Shown here piece after piece: positions 52,037-61,700 of a stretch of 64,000 bases of DNA. Both the position numbers and the translations under genes were made by a program. Below the pieces are notes generated by a model. The model was given only the letters and a program-made list of their open reading frames with translations, was not told where the DNA came from and ran no database searches. Origin of the DNA: Streptacidiphilus jeojiense (GTDB taxonomy: Bacteria > Actinomycetota > Actinomycetes > Streptomycetales > Streptomycetaceae); NCBI RefSeq assembly GCF_000719095.1, contig NZ_JOEH01000001.1, positions 394,326 through 458,325 of the forward strand, written 5' to 3'. The first letter of the stretch is position 1; each line of letters starts with the position of its first letter.

Positions 52037-53256
52037 GAGAAGATCGCGCCGATCTGGTAGCCGTCGAGCTTGGTGTCGAAGGTGAACTCCAGACCGGTGT
52101 CGCCGTTCCGCATCAAGTCGGAGATGTCGAGCCGGTTCGAGTCGTAGCCCATCTGGTTGACGTAGTTGGGCGTGCGCGCACCGGCGACGGTCCCGGCGTT
52201 GTCGATGATGGTCGAGTTCATGAAGTCGTTCGCGGGCTTCTCCGGCAGGCTGAGCTGCGTCAGCGGCCCGTTGGTGGACTTCACGGTCACCGTGTCACCG
52301 GTGTAGGTGCGGTCGCCGTCGTAGGCCACGTACCCGAGCACGGACTTGATCGGCCCGCTCGCGGGCGTCTTCAGGTCGGAGATGTCCACCTTGATCGGTG
52401 CCGACTTCGGCAGTTCGATCTGGAAGCCGTCGTCCAGGGTGATGTGACGGTAGGGCAGGTCGCAGTTCTCGTAGGCCACGACCAGGGTCCAGCCGCCCCA
52501 GCTGTGCGACTGCACCTTCGAGTCCATGTCGGCCACGATGTAGTTGCCGTTGCCGTTCTTGCGGACGATGTCGGTGACGTCGGCGGAGGCCTGGTAGCCG
52601 TGCTCCATGGCGTTGCCGGTTCCGATGCCGGTCATGTAGCCGAGGTCGTTGTCGTCCGTGTTGACCTCGTGGTAGGTCTTGTCCTTGGCGCCCTTGAAGA
52701 GCACCCCGTCGACCTTCGTCAGCGGCAGGACATCGTTCCCCAGGCCTCGGGTTCCGCCCCAGTACAGCCGGGCGTACTTGATGTCGGAGCCCTTCGACAG
52801 GTTCATCACCGCGCCGCTGGACGAGTACAGCGTCTCGTAGCCGCCGCCCTCCGAGGCCGGCAGCTTGAACTTCCCGGGGTACTGGTTGACGTACCGCATG
52901 ATGTAGTTGTTGTTGTAGATGCCCTGGCCGATGCCCTTGCGTGCGTCGAGGCAGGAGGCCACGCCCGGGGTCACCGGGGGCTTCTTCTCGTCACAGGTCA
53001 TCAGGGTGTTGGCGATCCGGGTGATGGATCCGTTCATGTCCGCCTGGTAGCGGGTCTTCATGGGGATCGGGTGCTGTCCGGTGCTGTCGCCGGCACGCGT
53101 CACGGGCAGCGGTCCGGGGCGGGCCGGGGCCAGCGCGCCGGAGCCCGAGGCGAAAACCAGCTGGGAGGCGGCTGCCGCGCCCGCCACCGCCACGGCGACG
53201 GTGGCACGGATCAGCTTGCGCGAGCGGGGGGTCGTCACTGCGGTCCTGCGGTGCAT
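52018..53256 (-). CDS. Secreted protein of unknown function
   Basis: A 412-residue protein with a signal peptide (about residues 1-40, ending near SQLVFASGS). The mature part is rich in Tyr, Gly and Asp and appears beta-sandwich-like. Conserved-looking stretches are YARLYWGGTRGLG, SWGGWTLVVAYEN, ANDFMNSTIIDN and NYVNQMGYDSNRLDIS, a pattern seen in surface or adhesin-like proteins of actinomycetes. I cannot assign a family. ATG follows GAGAGGA. Its 5' untranslated region contains three 12-bp tandem repeats. Confidence 0.8.
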   Translation of the reverse strand: MHRRTAVTTPRSRKLIRATVAVAVAGAAAASQLVFASGSGALAPARPGPLPVTRAGDSTGQHPIPMKTRYQADMNGSITRIANTLMTCDEKKPPVTPGVASCLDARKGIGQGIYNNNYIMRYVNQYPGKFKLPASEGGGYETLYSSSGAVMNLSKGSDIKYARLYWGGTRGLGNDVLPLTKVDGVLFKGAKDKTYHEVNTDDNDLGYMTGIGTGNAMEHGYQASADVTDIVRKNGNGNYIVADMDSKVQSHSWGGWTLVVAYENCDLPYRHITLDDGFQIELPKSAPIKVDISDLKTPASGPIKSVLGYVAYDGDRTYTGDTVTVKSTNGPLTQLSLPEKPANDFMNSTIIDNAGTVAGARTPNYVNQMGYDSNRLDISDLMRNGDTGLEFTFDTKLDGYQIGAIFSYTDLE

Positions 53257-53281
53257 CGGGTCCTCTCGGTTCGTACTCGTC

Positions 53282-53316
53282 GTGATCGACGTGGTGATCG
53301 ACGTGGTGATCGACGT
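53282..53316. repeat. Three 12-bp tandem repeats
   Basis: The unit GTGATCGACGTG occurs two full times plus 11 bases, just upstream of the secreted-protein gene (26 bp before its start, on its promoter side). Confidence 0.9.
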
Positions 53317-53404
53317 ACTGGCAGATCACCTCATCCGAACACGACGGGTCGTCAGATGCCGGATCTGATGGTCCGTTAGTGGCGACGACCGAGGGCCTCG
53401 GGCC

Positions 53405-54214
53405 TCAGCTCTGGGCGACCGTCACGAAGGCGGCGACCAGCGGCGAGCGGCGGGCCGCCTCCCAGGCGAGGAACACCTGGTCCGGCTCCGCGTCCAGGAC
53501 GGGGACGTAGGTGATGTCCGGGCGCGAGTACTGCTCGGCGACGGACTGCGGCACCAGGGTGATGCCGTGGCCGGCGGCGACGCGTTCGAACTTCTCCTCG
53601 ACGGTGCGGATCGGCGGGTCGTCCGGGCCGGCGTCGACGTAGCGCAGCCGGGGCTCGGCGTCGAGGTCGGCCAGGGCCAGGTCCTGCTTGCCCGCCAGCC
53701 GGTGGTCGGCCGGGAGCATCGCCACCCGCGCCTCGGTGAACACCGGCAGCAGCCTCAGGCCCTGCTCCCGGATCGGCCTGCGCAGGTAGGCGAGGTCGAC
53801 GGTCCCGTCCAGGATCAGGTCCTCCTGGTCGTCCCACTCGACCCGGCGCGCCTGGACCTCCACATCGGGATGGGCGGCGCCGAAGGCCCGGATCACCCCG
53901 GTGACGACGACCCCGGCCCGGAAACCGACCACCAGCCGGCGTGGACCGCGGGCGGCCCGGTGCACCCTGCGGCGGGCGGCTTCGGCGCCGGCGAGCAGGG
54001 GCTGCGCGTCGTCGAGGAGCTGGCGCCCGGCGGCCGTCAGTGTCACGCCGTGGCTGTCCCGCACGAAGAGCGTGGCATCCAGGTCCTTCTCCAGGGCCCG
54101 GATCTGACGGCTCAGCACCGGCTGGGCGATGTGCAGCCGCTCGGCCGCACGTCCGAAGTTCAGCAGCTCGGCGACGGCGACGAAGTAGCGGATCTTCCGC
54201 AGGTCCAGATCCAT
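53405..54214 (-). CDS. LysR family transcriptional regulator
   Basis: A 269-residue LysR regulator. The winged helix-turn-helix is residues 1-60 (MDLDLRKIRYFVAVAELLNF, then IAQPVLSRQIRALEKDL). The substrate-binding domain spans about 90-265 and is shorter than usual. The start chosen is ATG at 54214; a longer frame begins near 54340 without homology. It is divergent from an SDR gene (gap 54215-54390), its probable target. Confidence 0.93.
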   Translation of the reverse strand: MDLDLRKIRYFVAVAELLNFGRAAERLHIAQPVLSRQIRALEKDLDATLFVRDSHGVTLTAAGRQLLDDAQPLLAGAEAARRRVHRAARGPRRLVVGFRAGVVVTGVIRAFGAAHPDVEVQARRVEWDDQEDLILDGTVDLAYLRRPIREQGLRLLPVFTEARVAMLPADHRLAGKQDLALADLDAEPRLRYVDAGPDDPPIRTVEEKFERVAAGHGITLVPQSVAEQYSRPDITYVPVLDAEPDQVFLAWEAARRSPLVAAFVTVAQS

Positions 54215-54390
54215 GCCGCACCTTCCCCAGCTCTGCTCTGCTCCGGTGGCGATGCCTTCAGGGTATCGCCACCGTCGAAAGAGGTCTTGGACGACGCGGC
54301 GGGTCCGGCCGCAGGCTGGATCACGCCAGAGCACGAGCAATCTGGACCGGTCGGCAGCGCGGAGCGGCCGGTCCTACGAAGGGAACCGAC

Positions 54391-55110
54391 ATGGGCCTGC
54401 AAGGACAGCGGATCGTCGTCATCGGCGGCACCACGGGCATCGGGCTCGCAGTCGGGGAGGCGGCAGCGCAGGACGGGGCCGCGGTGATCGTCGCCTCCAG
54501 GAGGCAGGAGAGCGTGGACGGCGCACTGAAGCGCCTGCCGGGGACCGCCGAGGGCCACGTCCTGGACGCGACCGACGAGGCGGCCATCGCCGCCTTCTTC
54601 GAGCGAATCGGCGGCTACGACCACCTGGTCTTCACCGCGGGCGAGTCCCTGCTGCTGGAGACCCTCGCCGAGTCGGACCTGGCGCGGGCCCGCGGCTTCC
54701 TGGACACCCGGCTGTGGGGCGCCTACACGGCCGTCAAGTACGGAGCCCCGTCGATCCGCGAGGGCGGTTCCGTGGTGCTGACCACCGGCACCGCGGGCCG
54801 CCGCCCGATGCCGGGCACCACCGTCGCGGCCAGCCTCTGCGGAGCGATGGAGTCGCTGACCCGGGCCCTGGCCCTGGAACTCGCCCCGCTCCGCGTCAAC
54901 GCGGTCGCACCGGGCGTCGTCCGCACCGACCTGTGGCGCGACCTGCCGCAGGCCAACCGCGAGGGCCTCTTCGCCTCCGCCGCCGAGTCCCTCCCCGTCG
55001 GCCGCATCGGCGAACCGGCGGACGTCGCCGAGGCCTACCTCTACCTGATGCGCGGCGCCTACACCACCGGCTCAGTGGTGGTCGTCGACGGCGGCACCGT
55101 ACTGGTCTGA
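54391..55110 (+). CDS. SDR-fold protein without the catalytic Tyr-x3-Lys
   Basis: A 239-residue Rossmann-fold protein of the SDR family. The cofactor motif IGGTTGIGLAVG is intact and the C-terminal part (VNAVAPGVVRTDLW, VDGG) is normal. The region that should hold YxxxK instead reads GTTVAASLCGAMESL, so the catalytic Tyr and Lys are missing, and the preceding Ser is Thr (TTGTAG). It may bind NAD(P)H without catalysing reduction, or belong to a variant SDR group. ATG follows GAAGGGAACC. It is divergent from the LysR gene and followed by a hairpin. Confidence 0.9.
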   Translation: MGLQGQRIVVIGGTTGIGLAVGEAAAQDGAAVIVASRRQESVDGALKRLPGTAEGHVLDATDEAAIAAFFERIGGYDHLVFTAGESLLLETLAESDLARARGFLDTRLWGAYTAVKYGAPSIREGGSVVLTTGTAGRRPMPGTTVAASLCGAMESLTRALALELAPLRVNAVAPGVVRTDLWRDLPQANREGLFASAAESLPVGRIGEPADVAEAYLYLMRGAYTTGSVVVVDGGTVLV

Positions 55111-55121
55111 CTGAGGATCCG

Positions 55122-55158
55122 TCCCGAACCTGTCCCCAGAACGGAGACAGGTTCGGGA
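55122..55158 (+). terminator. Terminator after the SDR gene
   Basis: A perfect 13-bp stem (55122-55134 with 55146-55158) lies just after the stop codon at 55108-55110. Confidence 0.8.
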
Positions 55159-55187
55159 TCAGGCCGGAGGGTACAGGGGCGGAAACC

Positions 55188-55648
55188 GTGGGTGGCTTAC
55201 ATGGCGGCTCCGTTGCCGCCCTCCGCCGTCCGTGGCTTGTTGCTGTTGCTCGCTTCGCTCGCGGCGACAAGGACGGGAGGGGTGCGGGGGCTCGCCATTG
55301 CCGGGCGGCGGGTCGGTCGGTGGCGCGGCTGGAGAAACGATTCGCCAGGTAGGTGCCCTCTACACTTTGGGTCAATCTCCGGACATTGGGTCACTTGATC
55401 TACGTGAATGCCCGGATATATCGGACATCTCCGTACGACGAGTGACCCGATGTACGAGAAGTGACCCGAGTTCAAGCAACTCGGCCCACCGCACGCTCCT
55501 ACCCCGCCCCGCACGCCCCCGTCACGGGCCTACGGCGACCGGCCAAGCAGCCCCCTCCCTGCTGTTAGCCCGCGAGGCGGAGCCGAGCAACAGCAACAAG
55601 CCACGGGCGGGGGCGGGCGGCATCGGTGCCGCCATGTAAGCCACCCAC
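55188..55648. repeat. 461-bp element bounded by 65-bp inverted repeats
   Basis: The outer arms 55188-55252 and 55584-55648 are inverted copies (60 of 65 bases identical), both containing GGTGGCTTACATGGCGGC. The interior is less GC-rich at 55361-55470 and has several short motifs: GGGTCAA, ACATTGGGTCACT, and, inverted, AGTGACCCGATGT and AAGTGACCCGAGTT. No protein-like reading frame is convincing. It could be a MITE-like or relic mobile element. It fills the 624-bp gap between the SDR and methyltransferase genes. Confidence 0.75.
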
Positions 55649-55734
55649 AGCTTCCGCAAACAACCAGCTACGCCGCCCTGCCGACCGCCCCCGAACAGCA
55701 CCTGCGGGCCGGCCGCGCTTGTTAGGGTCGCGCA

Positions 55735-56598
55735 ATGACGACGACTCCGGCTTCCCCGCGTGCTGACTCCGTCGACTCCGCTCACTCCGCCGCCGAGGCT
55801 TTCCTCCGTGACTTCCACAACCGCCTCCCCGGTCGGCAGTCGGTGAACATGGAGGGCGCACCGTCGGCTGACGGCCGCACCGGGTACCAGCTGCTGGCGG
55901 CCGAAGTTGCCGGGGCCCGGCGGGTGCTGGACCTCGGTTGCGCCGACGGTGCGCTGCTCGAAGTGCTGGCGGCGGCCGGGGCCGAGGAGCTGGCCGGGAT
56001 CGACCTCTCCGAAGCCGAGTTGGCGTTCGCCCGTCGTCGTCCCGCACTCGCCCGGGCGGATCTGCGCCAGGGCCGGGCACAGCAACTGCCCTTCCCTGAC
56101 GACTCGTTCGACGCGGTGGTGTCCCACATGGCGCTGATGCTGATGAACGACGTAGAGCAGGTCGCGGCCGAAGCCTCGCGCGTCCTCGCCCCCGGCGGCA
56201 GGCTCGCCGTCGCCGTGGGCGGCGGGTCGGTGAAGGGCGAGGCGATGAGCTTGTTCCTCGAAATCGCCGCCCCCTACTTCAGCGCCGTCCCGCCCGAACG
56301 CTCCCTACCGCGCCTCGGCGACCGTCGGACCCGTACCCGCGAGGGCCTGGACGAGTTGCTGACCCCCGCCGGGTTCGAACCCGTCAGCTGGACGACCGTC
56401 GTCATCGACATGGGCGGCGCCCCCGAACAGGTCTGGGAGTCCCTCACCGACGCCTTCTACGACCTGGCGGCCCTCGACGAGAACCAGACCGCCCGCCTCC
56501 GCACCGAGTTCCTCGCCGCCGCCCCCTTCCTACTCGACACAGCCGGCCGCATCCCCGCCGGCATGCACCTCAACACCGCCACCACCCGCCTGCGCTGA
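55735..56598 (+). CDS. Class I SAM-dependent methyltransferase
   Basis: A 287-residue methyltransferase of the Methyltransf_11 type. The SAM-binding motif is RVLDLGCADGALLEVL (about residues 63-78), followed by AGIDLSEAEL (acidic ribose-binding) and LPFPDDSFDAVVSHMALML (motif IV). The C-terminal cap is family-specific and its substrate cannot be guessed. ATG has a weak ribosome-binding site (TTAGGG). It sits next to the inverted-repeat element and converges with a TetR gene. Confidence 0.92.
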   Translation: MTTTPASPRADSVDSAHSAAEAFLRDFHNRLPGRQSVNMEGAPSADGRTGYQLLAAEVAGARRVLDLGCADGALLEVLAAAGAEELAGIDLSEAELAFARRRPALARADLRQGRAQQLPFPDDSFDAVVSHMALMLMNDVEQVAAEASRVLAPGGRLAVAVGGGSVKGEAMSLFLEIAAPYFSAVPPERSLPRLGDRRTRTREGLDELLTPAGFEPVSWTTVVIDMGGAPEQVWESLTDAFYDLAALDENQTARLRTEFLAAAPFLLDTAGRIPAGMHLNTATTRLR

Positions 56599-56624
56599 TC
56601 GGCGCTCCGGGACAGAACAGCAGG

Positions 56625-57242
56625 TCAGCCTTGCCCTTGGGGCCAGGCGGCCAGTGCGAGTTCTGCGGTCCGGGTGAGTTCCGCCGGGGTGGCTCCGTCG
56701 CGGGCGCGTTGGGACATGCCCTGGATGACTGCGGCGAAGTACGCGGCCAGGGCGCGCGGGTTAGCGGTAGGTGGTAGTTCGCCCTGCTGTTGTGCGGTCA
56801 GCAGGCGGGCCTCGAAGGCGGCCAGGTTCGCGTTGCGCAGGTCGCGCAGGAACGCCGCGACCTCGGCGTCCTGCACGGTGACGTTGGTGGCGGCGCTGAT
56901 GGTCAGGCAGCCGGCCGGATGGGAGGGGTCGGGGTAGGCGGCTGCGGCCTCCCGGAGCAGGCGGCGGAACGCGCCGCGGGCGGTGGGCTCCTCGGCCAGG
57001 GCGGCACCGACGAAGGCGCCGACAGGCGAGCGCCCGTAGGCCTGCACGACCTCCTTGAACAGGGACTTCTTGTCCCCGAACGCCGAGTAGAGGCTGCCGG
57101 GCCTGATGCCCATCGCGCGGGTGAGCTCACCGACCGAGGTGGCTTCGTAACCGTGCTCCCAGAACAGTCGGGTCGCGGCTTCCAGGGCCGTGGCGCGGTC
57201 GAAGGTCGGGGGCCGCCCTCGCTTCACCTCTGGTGCAGTCAT
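56625..57242 (-). CDS. TetR/AcrR family transcriptional regulator
   Basis: A 205-residue TetR regulator of the TetR_C_16/QacR-like type. The helix-turn-helix is about residues 10-55 (AATRLFWEHGYEATSVGELT, then AMGIRPGSLYSAFGDKKSLF). The ligand domain includes HPAGCLTISAATNVT. ATG starts the gene; the divergent SDR begins 88 bp away across a region with three related half-sites, so it probably represses that SDR and itself. Confidence 0.93.
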   Translation of the reverse strand: MTAPEVKRGRPPTFDRATALEAATRLFWEHGYEATSVGELTRAMGIRPGSLYSAFGDKKSLFKEVVQAYGRSPVGAFVGAALAEEPTARGAFRRLLREAAAAYPDPSHPAGCLTISAATNVTVQDAEVAAFLRDLRNANLAAFEARLLTAQQQGELPPTANPRALAAYFAAVIQGMSQRARDGATPAELTRTAELALAAWPQGQG

Positions 57243-57261
57243 GCCCTGATTCTAGAGCGAT

Positions 57262-57303
57262 CGTTCAAGAACGTGTGCTACGTTCATTCTTGAGCGTTCA
57301 TTC
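57262..57303. promoter_or_regulatory. TetR operator region
   Basis: CGTTC-AA-GAACG is a perfect short palindrome (57262-57273), followed by two copies of CGTTCATTC (57281-57289 and 57295-57303). It lies between divergent TetR and SDR genes and is a likely operator for the former. Confidence 0.6.
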
Positions 57304-57329
57304 AAGAAAGTGGGGAGCGGGCAACAGCC

Positions 57330-58103
57330 ATGGCAGCCAAAGCACTTGAGGGAAAGGTCGCACTGATCACCGGCGGCAGCCGGGGTATCGGCCGGGCCAT
57401 CGCGGAACGGCTCGCCCGTGACGGCGCCTGCGTCGGCGTCGCCTGTGCCCGCGACGAGAACGCGGCTGGCGAGACCGTCGCGCGGATCCGGAAGAACGGC
57501 GGGCAGGCCTTCGCGCTCCGCGCGGAACTGGGGCGGCACGGTGACGCGGCCCGCCTGTGGGCGGCCTTCGACGCCGCGGGCCGGGACCACGTACCCGACG
57601 GGAAGCTCGACATCATCGTCAACAACGCCGGCATCGGACGCAGTGCGCCGTTGGCCTCGTTGACCGAAGAGGGATTCGACGAGGTCTTCGCAGTGAACGT
57701 GCGCGCGCCGTTCTTCATCGTGCAGCAGGGACTGCCGCGCCTGCGTGACGGAGGCCGGATCATCAACATCTCCAGCGGCGCCGCCCGCCTGGCCATGCCG
57801 GAGATCCTGGCCTACGGCGCCACCAAGGGCGCGCTGGACACCTTCACCCTCAACCTCGCCAAGGAACTGGGCCCTCGGGCCATCACCGCCAACTCGGTGG
57901 CCCCCGGCATCGTCGACACGGACGTCAACGCGTCCTGGCTCCGCGGCAATCCGGAGGCCGAGGCGCACGCCTCGGCCCTGGCCGCCCTCGGCCGGGTCGG
58001 GCAGCCGGAGGACGTGGCCGACATCGTGGCCTTCCTCGCCTCCGACGACGCCCGCTGGGTGACCGGCCGGGTCATCGATGCGACGGGCGGCGCCGGACTG
58101 TAG
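57330..58103 (+). CDS. SDR family oxidoreductase
   Basis: A 257-residue classical SDR. It has TGGSRGIGRAIA, NNAGIGRSAPLA, the catalytic Ser in INISSGAAR and Tyr/Lys in YGATKGAL, then VAPGIVDTDVN. It resembles 3-oxoacyl-ACP-reductase-like and glucose-dehydrogenase-like enzymes. ATG follows GTGGGGAGCG. It is divergent from the TetR gene and probably induced when that repressor is released; a 21-bp-stem terminator follows. Confidence 0.95.
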   Translation: MAAKALEGKVALITGGSRGIGRAIAERLARDGACVGVACARDENAAGETVARIRKNGGQAFALRAELGRHGDAARLWAAFDAAGRDHVPDGKLDIIVNNAGIGRSAPLASLTEEGFDEVFAVNVRAPFFIVQQGLPRLRDGGRIINISSGAARLAMPEILAYGATKGALDTFTLNLAKELGPRAITANSVAPGIVDTDVNASWLRGNPEAEAHASALAALGRVGQPEDVADIVAFLASDDARWVTGRVIDATGGAGL

Positions 58104-58114
58104 CGGCGGAAAGC

Positions 58115-58160
58115 GAGGAGCCCGGTACCGGTGGATGACTCCACCGGTACCGGGCTCCTC
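58115..58160. terminator. Strong bidirectional terminator
   Basis: A perfect 21-bp stem (58115-58135 with 58140-58160) with a TGAC loop separates the SDR gene from the opposing glutamine synthetase 3' fragment. Confidence 0.92.
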
Positions 58161-58170
58161 CGGCCTACGG

Positions 58171-58260
58171 TTACAGGACCGGGAGGTTCTTGCGGAGCTC
58201 GAAGGCGGTGACCTCGGAGCGGTACTCCTCCCATTCCTGGCGCTTGTTGCGCAGGAACTG
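58171..58260 (-). pseudogene. 3' fragment of a glutamine synthetase gene (probably glnA2)
   Basis: Reading from about 58260 to the TAA at 58171-58173, the minus strand encodes FLRNKRQEWEEYRSEVTAFE-LRKNLPVL, about 29 residues that look like the C-terminus of an actinobacterial type I glutamine synthetase. Upstream of it the frame no longer resembles the enzyme. Orientation (opposite to glnA, same as glnE) and place match glnA2 in related actinobacteria. The body of the gene is missing here, so this is a remnant, perhaps left by integration of the downstream island. Confidence 0.6.
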
Positions 58261-58722
58261 GCGGCCACCTTCGTAGCCTGCGAACCTCTGTTCGACAAGT
58301 GCGGCGGACCAGCCACGATCTGGTCGACGTCTGTCATCGATGTTCATCCTTGGCCACCCTCGGACGGCCCACAGACGGCCCCACACTGGCCCGCTAGGCA
58401 CTCAGAAAGGGGCAGGACGGACAAGCTTAGGTCGGTCAGTTCTTGTCAGGTGCGCCAGAGCGAACGGTGCCTGGCACCGCGCTGACAGGCACCAACACCG
58501 ACTGTCAATCTCCCGGTGCGACCAAGACCTTGCCAGGCGCCGTATGTCACTTATCCAGGAACGCGCGGACGAAGCACGGCCTGTTCCGGATCCGCCCCAA
58601 GTACACCTCAAGATCCATCGGCCTCTATCACTGGACGAAGCGGCCATGATCACAAAATACAGTCGGGGTATTAGGTCAAACCGATCCTGCCGACTACCGG
58701 GGTGGGCGACGATAGGCGGGTC
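58261..58722. other. Stretch without a convincing gene
   Basis: This 462-bp stretch lies between the glutamine synthetase fragment and the Roco gene. It contains CGGTGCC-T-GGCACCG (58466-58480), a perfect palindrome, and short open frames with no recognisable product. The composition differs from the flanking chromosome. No promoter or integrase site can be named with confidence. Confidence 0.6.
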
Positions 58723-61700
58723 ATGACGTGCCCGTCTGAAAGGGGAGCAGTGTCTACGGATGCGCAGGGAGTCGCTGAAGAACGGATCGAAGCGACTCGT
58801 CGCAGCAAGGCCCATCGGCTGGACCTGTCTGACCTCGGGTTATCGGTGCTGCCGGAATCGCTATGTAACCTCACCGCCATCACCACCTTGGACCTGAGCG
58901 GGAATACGTTTTCGGCGCTGCCGGAGTGGCTGGGAGATCTGACCGCCCTCGCCACTCTAAGCCTGTCCAAGAATCAGATTTCCGCTTTACCTGAGTGGCT
59001 GGGAGATCTGACTTCCCTCACTGAGCTACACCTGGACGGGAATGAGTTGTCAGTATTGTCGGAGTGGCTGGGTAATCTCACCAATCTCACCGATCTGGAC
59101 CTGTCGAAGAACAAGCTTTCGGCATTACCAGAATGCCTGGCTAGCCTGACTGCTCTCACCAGCCTGGACCTTGCTGGGAATGAGTTGCCGGAGTTGCCGG
59201 AGTGGCTGGGTAACCTCACCGCCCTCACCGATCTGGACCTGTCGGACAACGGGTTGTCGGCCTTGCCGGAGTTCCTGGCTGGCCTGACTGCTCTCACCAG
59301 CCTGGACCTTGGCGGGAATAAGTTGCCGGAGTTGCCGGAGTGGCTGGGTAACCTCACCGCCCTCACCGATCTGGACCTGTCGAAGAACAAGCTTTCGGCA
59401 TTGCCAGAATGCCTGGCTGACCTGACTGCTCTCACCAGCCTGGACCTTGCTGGGAATGAGTTGCCGGAGTTGCCGGAGTGGCTGGGCAATCTCACCAATC
59501 TCACCGATCTTGACCTGTCGGGCAATAATCTTTCGGCCTTGCCGGAATGCCTGACTTGCCTGGCTGCTCTCACCAGCCTGGACTTGGCCCGGAATGAGTT
59601 TCTGGAGTTGCCGGAATGGCTGGGCAATCTCACCAATCTCACCGATCTTGACCTGTCGGGCAATAATCTTTCGGCCTTGCCGGAATGCCTGGCTAGCCTG
59701 ACTGCTCTTACCAGCCTGGACCTTGGCGGGAATAAGTTGTCGGTGTTGCTGGAATGGCTGGGTAACCTCACCGGCCTCACCGATCTTGACCTGTCGGACA
59801 ACGGGTTGTCGGCCTTGCCGGAGTTCCTGGCTGGCCTGACTGCTCTTACCAGCCTGGACCTTGGCGGGAATAAGTTGTCGGTATTGCCGGAATGGCTGGG
59901 TAATCTCACCGCCCTCACCGATCTGGACCTGTCGGACAACAAGCTTTCGGCCCTGCCAGAATCTATTGAAAATCTCACCAAGCTCCTAAGTATGGATATT
60001 TCCAAGAATGACCTGTCGGCATTGCCGGAGTCACTTGGCAATCTCGCTAGACTCACCAGCCTAAGCCTTGCCGATAATAGAATTTCAGTACTACCTAATT
60101 CGATTGGAAAATTGACCGACCTCACATACCTATACCTGTATAACGCCGGCCTGTCGGCATTGCCAGAGTCAATTGGGGATCTTGCGAGCCTCACCGACCT
60201 GATCCTTTCTGAAAATGAATTGTCAGTCCTGCCGGATTCGATCGGAAAATTGACTAGACTGACCTCTTTGTATCTGTACATGAATAAGATTTCGGTATTG
60301 CCCAGTTCAATTGGGGACCTTGTCAGGCTAGAGCTTCTCAATCTAACCGGAAACGACCTATTGGAGCTACCTGAATCACTTGGCAATCTCACGCTTCTCA
60401 ATCATCTATACTTGTCTAATAGCAATCTTTCGATGCTCCCTGATTCTATAGGGAAATTGACCAAACTCCAAGTTCTCGAAGTGGATGGAAATTCGCTCAC
60501 GAGCCCTCCGCCTGAAGTCATTGCGGCTGGAGCTGGGGCAGTGGTGGCATTCCTATCGGGCCTGGCGGCTAATCCAGTACGTCAGTGGGTATCGAAGGTA
60601 CTCGTTGTGGGGCAGGGACGTGCTGGCAAGACGTCGTTGCTGAAGGCATTGCGCGGTGAGGCGTTCGACCTCGGCGAGGACAGTACGCACGGTCTAACCA
60701 TCGGTTCGCTTCGGATGGCGCATCCGGATCCAGCGTGTGCTGATGTCATGATGGAATTGGCAACGTGGGACTTCGGCGGCCAGGAGATCTATCATGCGAC
60801 GCACCAATTCTTTCTGACGGAACGTTCGCTGTTCGTGCTGGTCTGGGACGCACAAGTGGGTTGGGAGGCCAGCCTCTTGTACTACTGGCTGGACATGATC
60901 AAGGCACGAGCGCCATACGCCCCGGTGGTTCTGGTCGCCACTCACCTGGGGCCACGACCACCGGACTTCCCGCTGAACAACCTCCGCCAGGCATATCCGG
61001 GCCTGATCGTGGAGAGCATGGCCGTTGACAGCGAGACGGGACATGGGCTTGAGGAGCTACGGGCGGTGATCAGGCGCGTAGCGGCCGACCTACCATTGAT
61101 GGGAACTCGGTGGCCGCGCCCCTGGCTGGAGGCTGCGGACACGATCCGCGCCCACCCTGAAAATCATGTTCCAGCCGAGGAGCTGTACGCGATCATGGCC
61201 AGGTGCGGAGTGGAAGACCTGGTGCACCAGAGGGCCCTAGCCGCAGCGCTGCACAGTCTGGGCGACATACTATTTTACCCGCAGGATGATGAACTGCAGG
61301 ACCTGGTAGTGCTTCACCCCCAGTGGGTAACTTCCTATGTCAGTAAGGTGCTGGACGACGAGACTAAGGAACTGCAAGCCAACGGTGCCCTCTTCACCAA
61401 GGCGCACCAGCGGCGGCTATGGCACGACCTTTCCTCTGGAATGCGGCAGCACTTTGTGAGCATGATGGAGCGCTTCGATCTGTCGTACCGCACCAGTGAC
61501 CGCGCCAGCAGCCTGGTAGTAGAACTGCTGCCCTGGGATCCGCCCGACTTCCAGAACCTGTGGGAGGGAGCATTCACCTCGGCACACCGGGAGCTGCGGT
61601 TGCGGTACAGGCTGCATACGGTGCCGCCCGGTATCCCGACCTGGTTCATCGCTCGGGAGCATCGGTTCACCACTGGCTTCCACTGGCGTACCGGTGTGCT

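Noticed and set aside
55197..55514. Small frames starting in the arms of the 65-bp inverted repeat
   Set aside because: Substitutions between arms are not protein-conserving and no family is recognised.
59077..59973. CRISPR-like periodic repeats
   Set aside because: The 69-bp period is coding LRR with no spacers.
58974..60401. Long minus-strand open frame opposite the LRR array
   Set aside because: A shadow produced by the repeated LRR codons; its product is Arg/Ser-rich and repetitive and matches no family.
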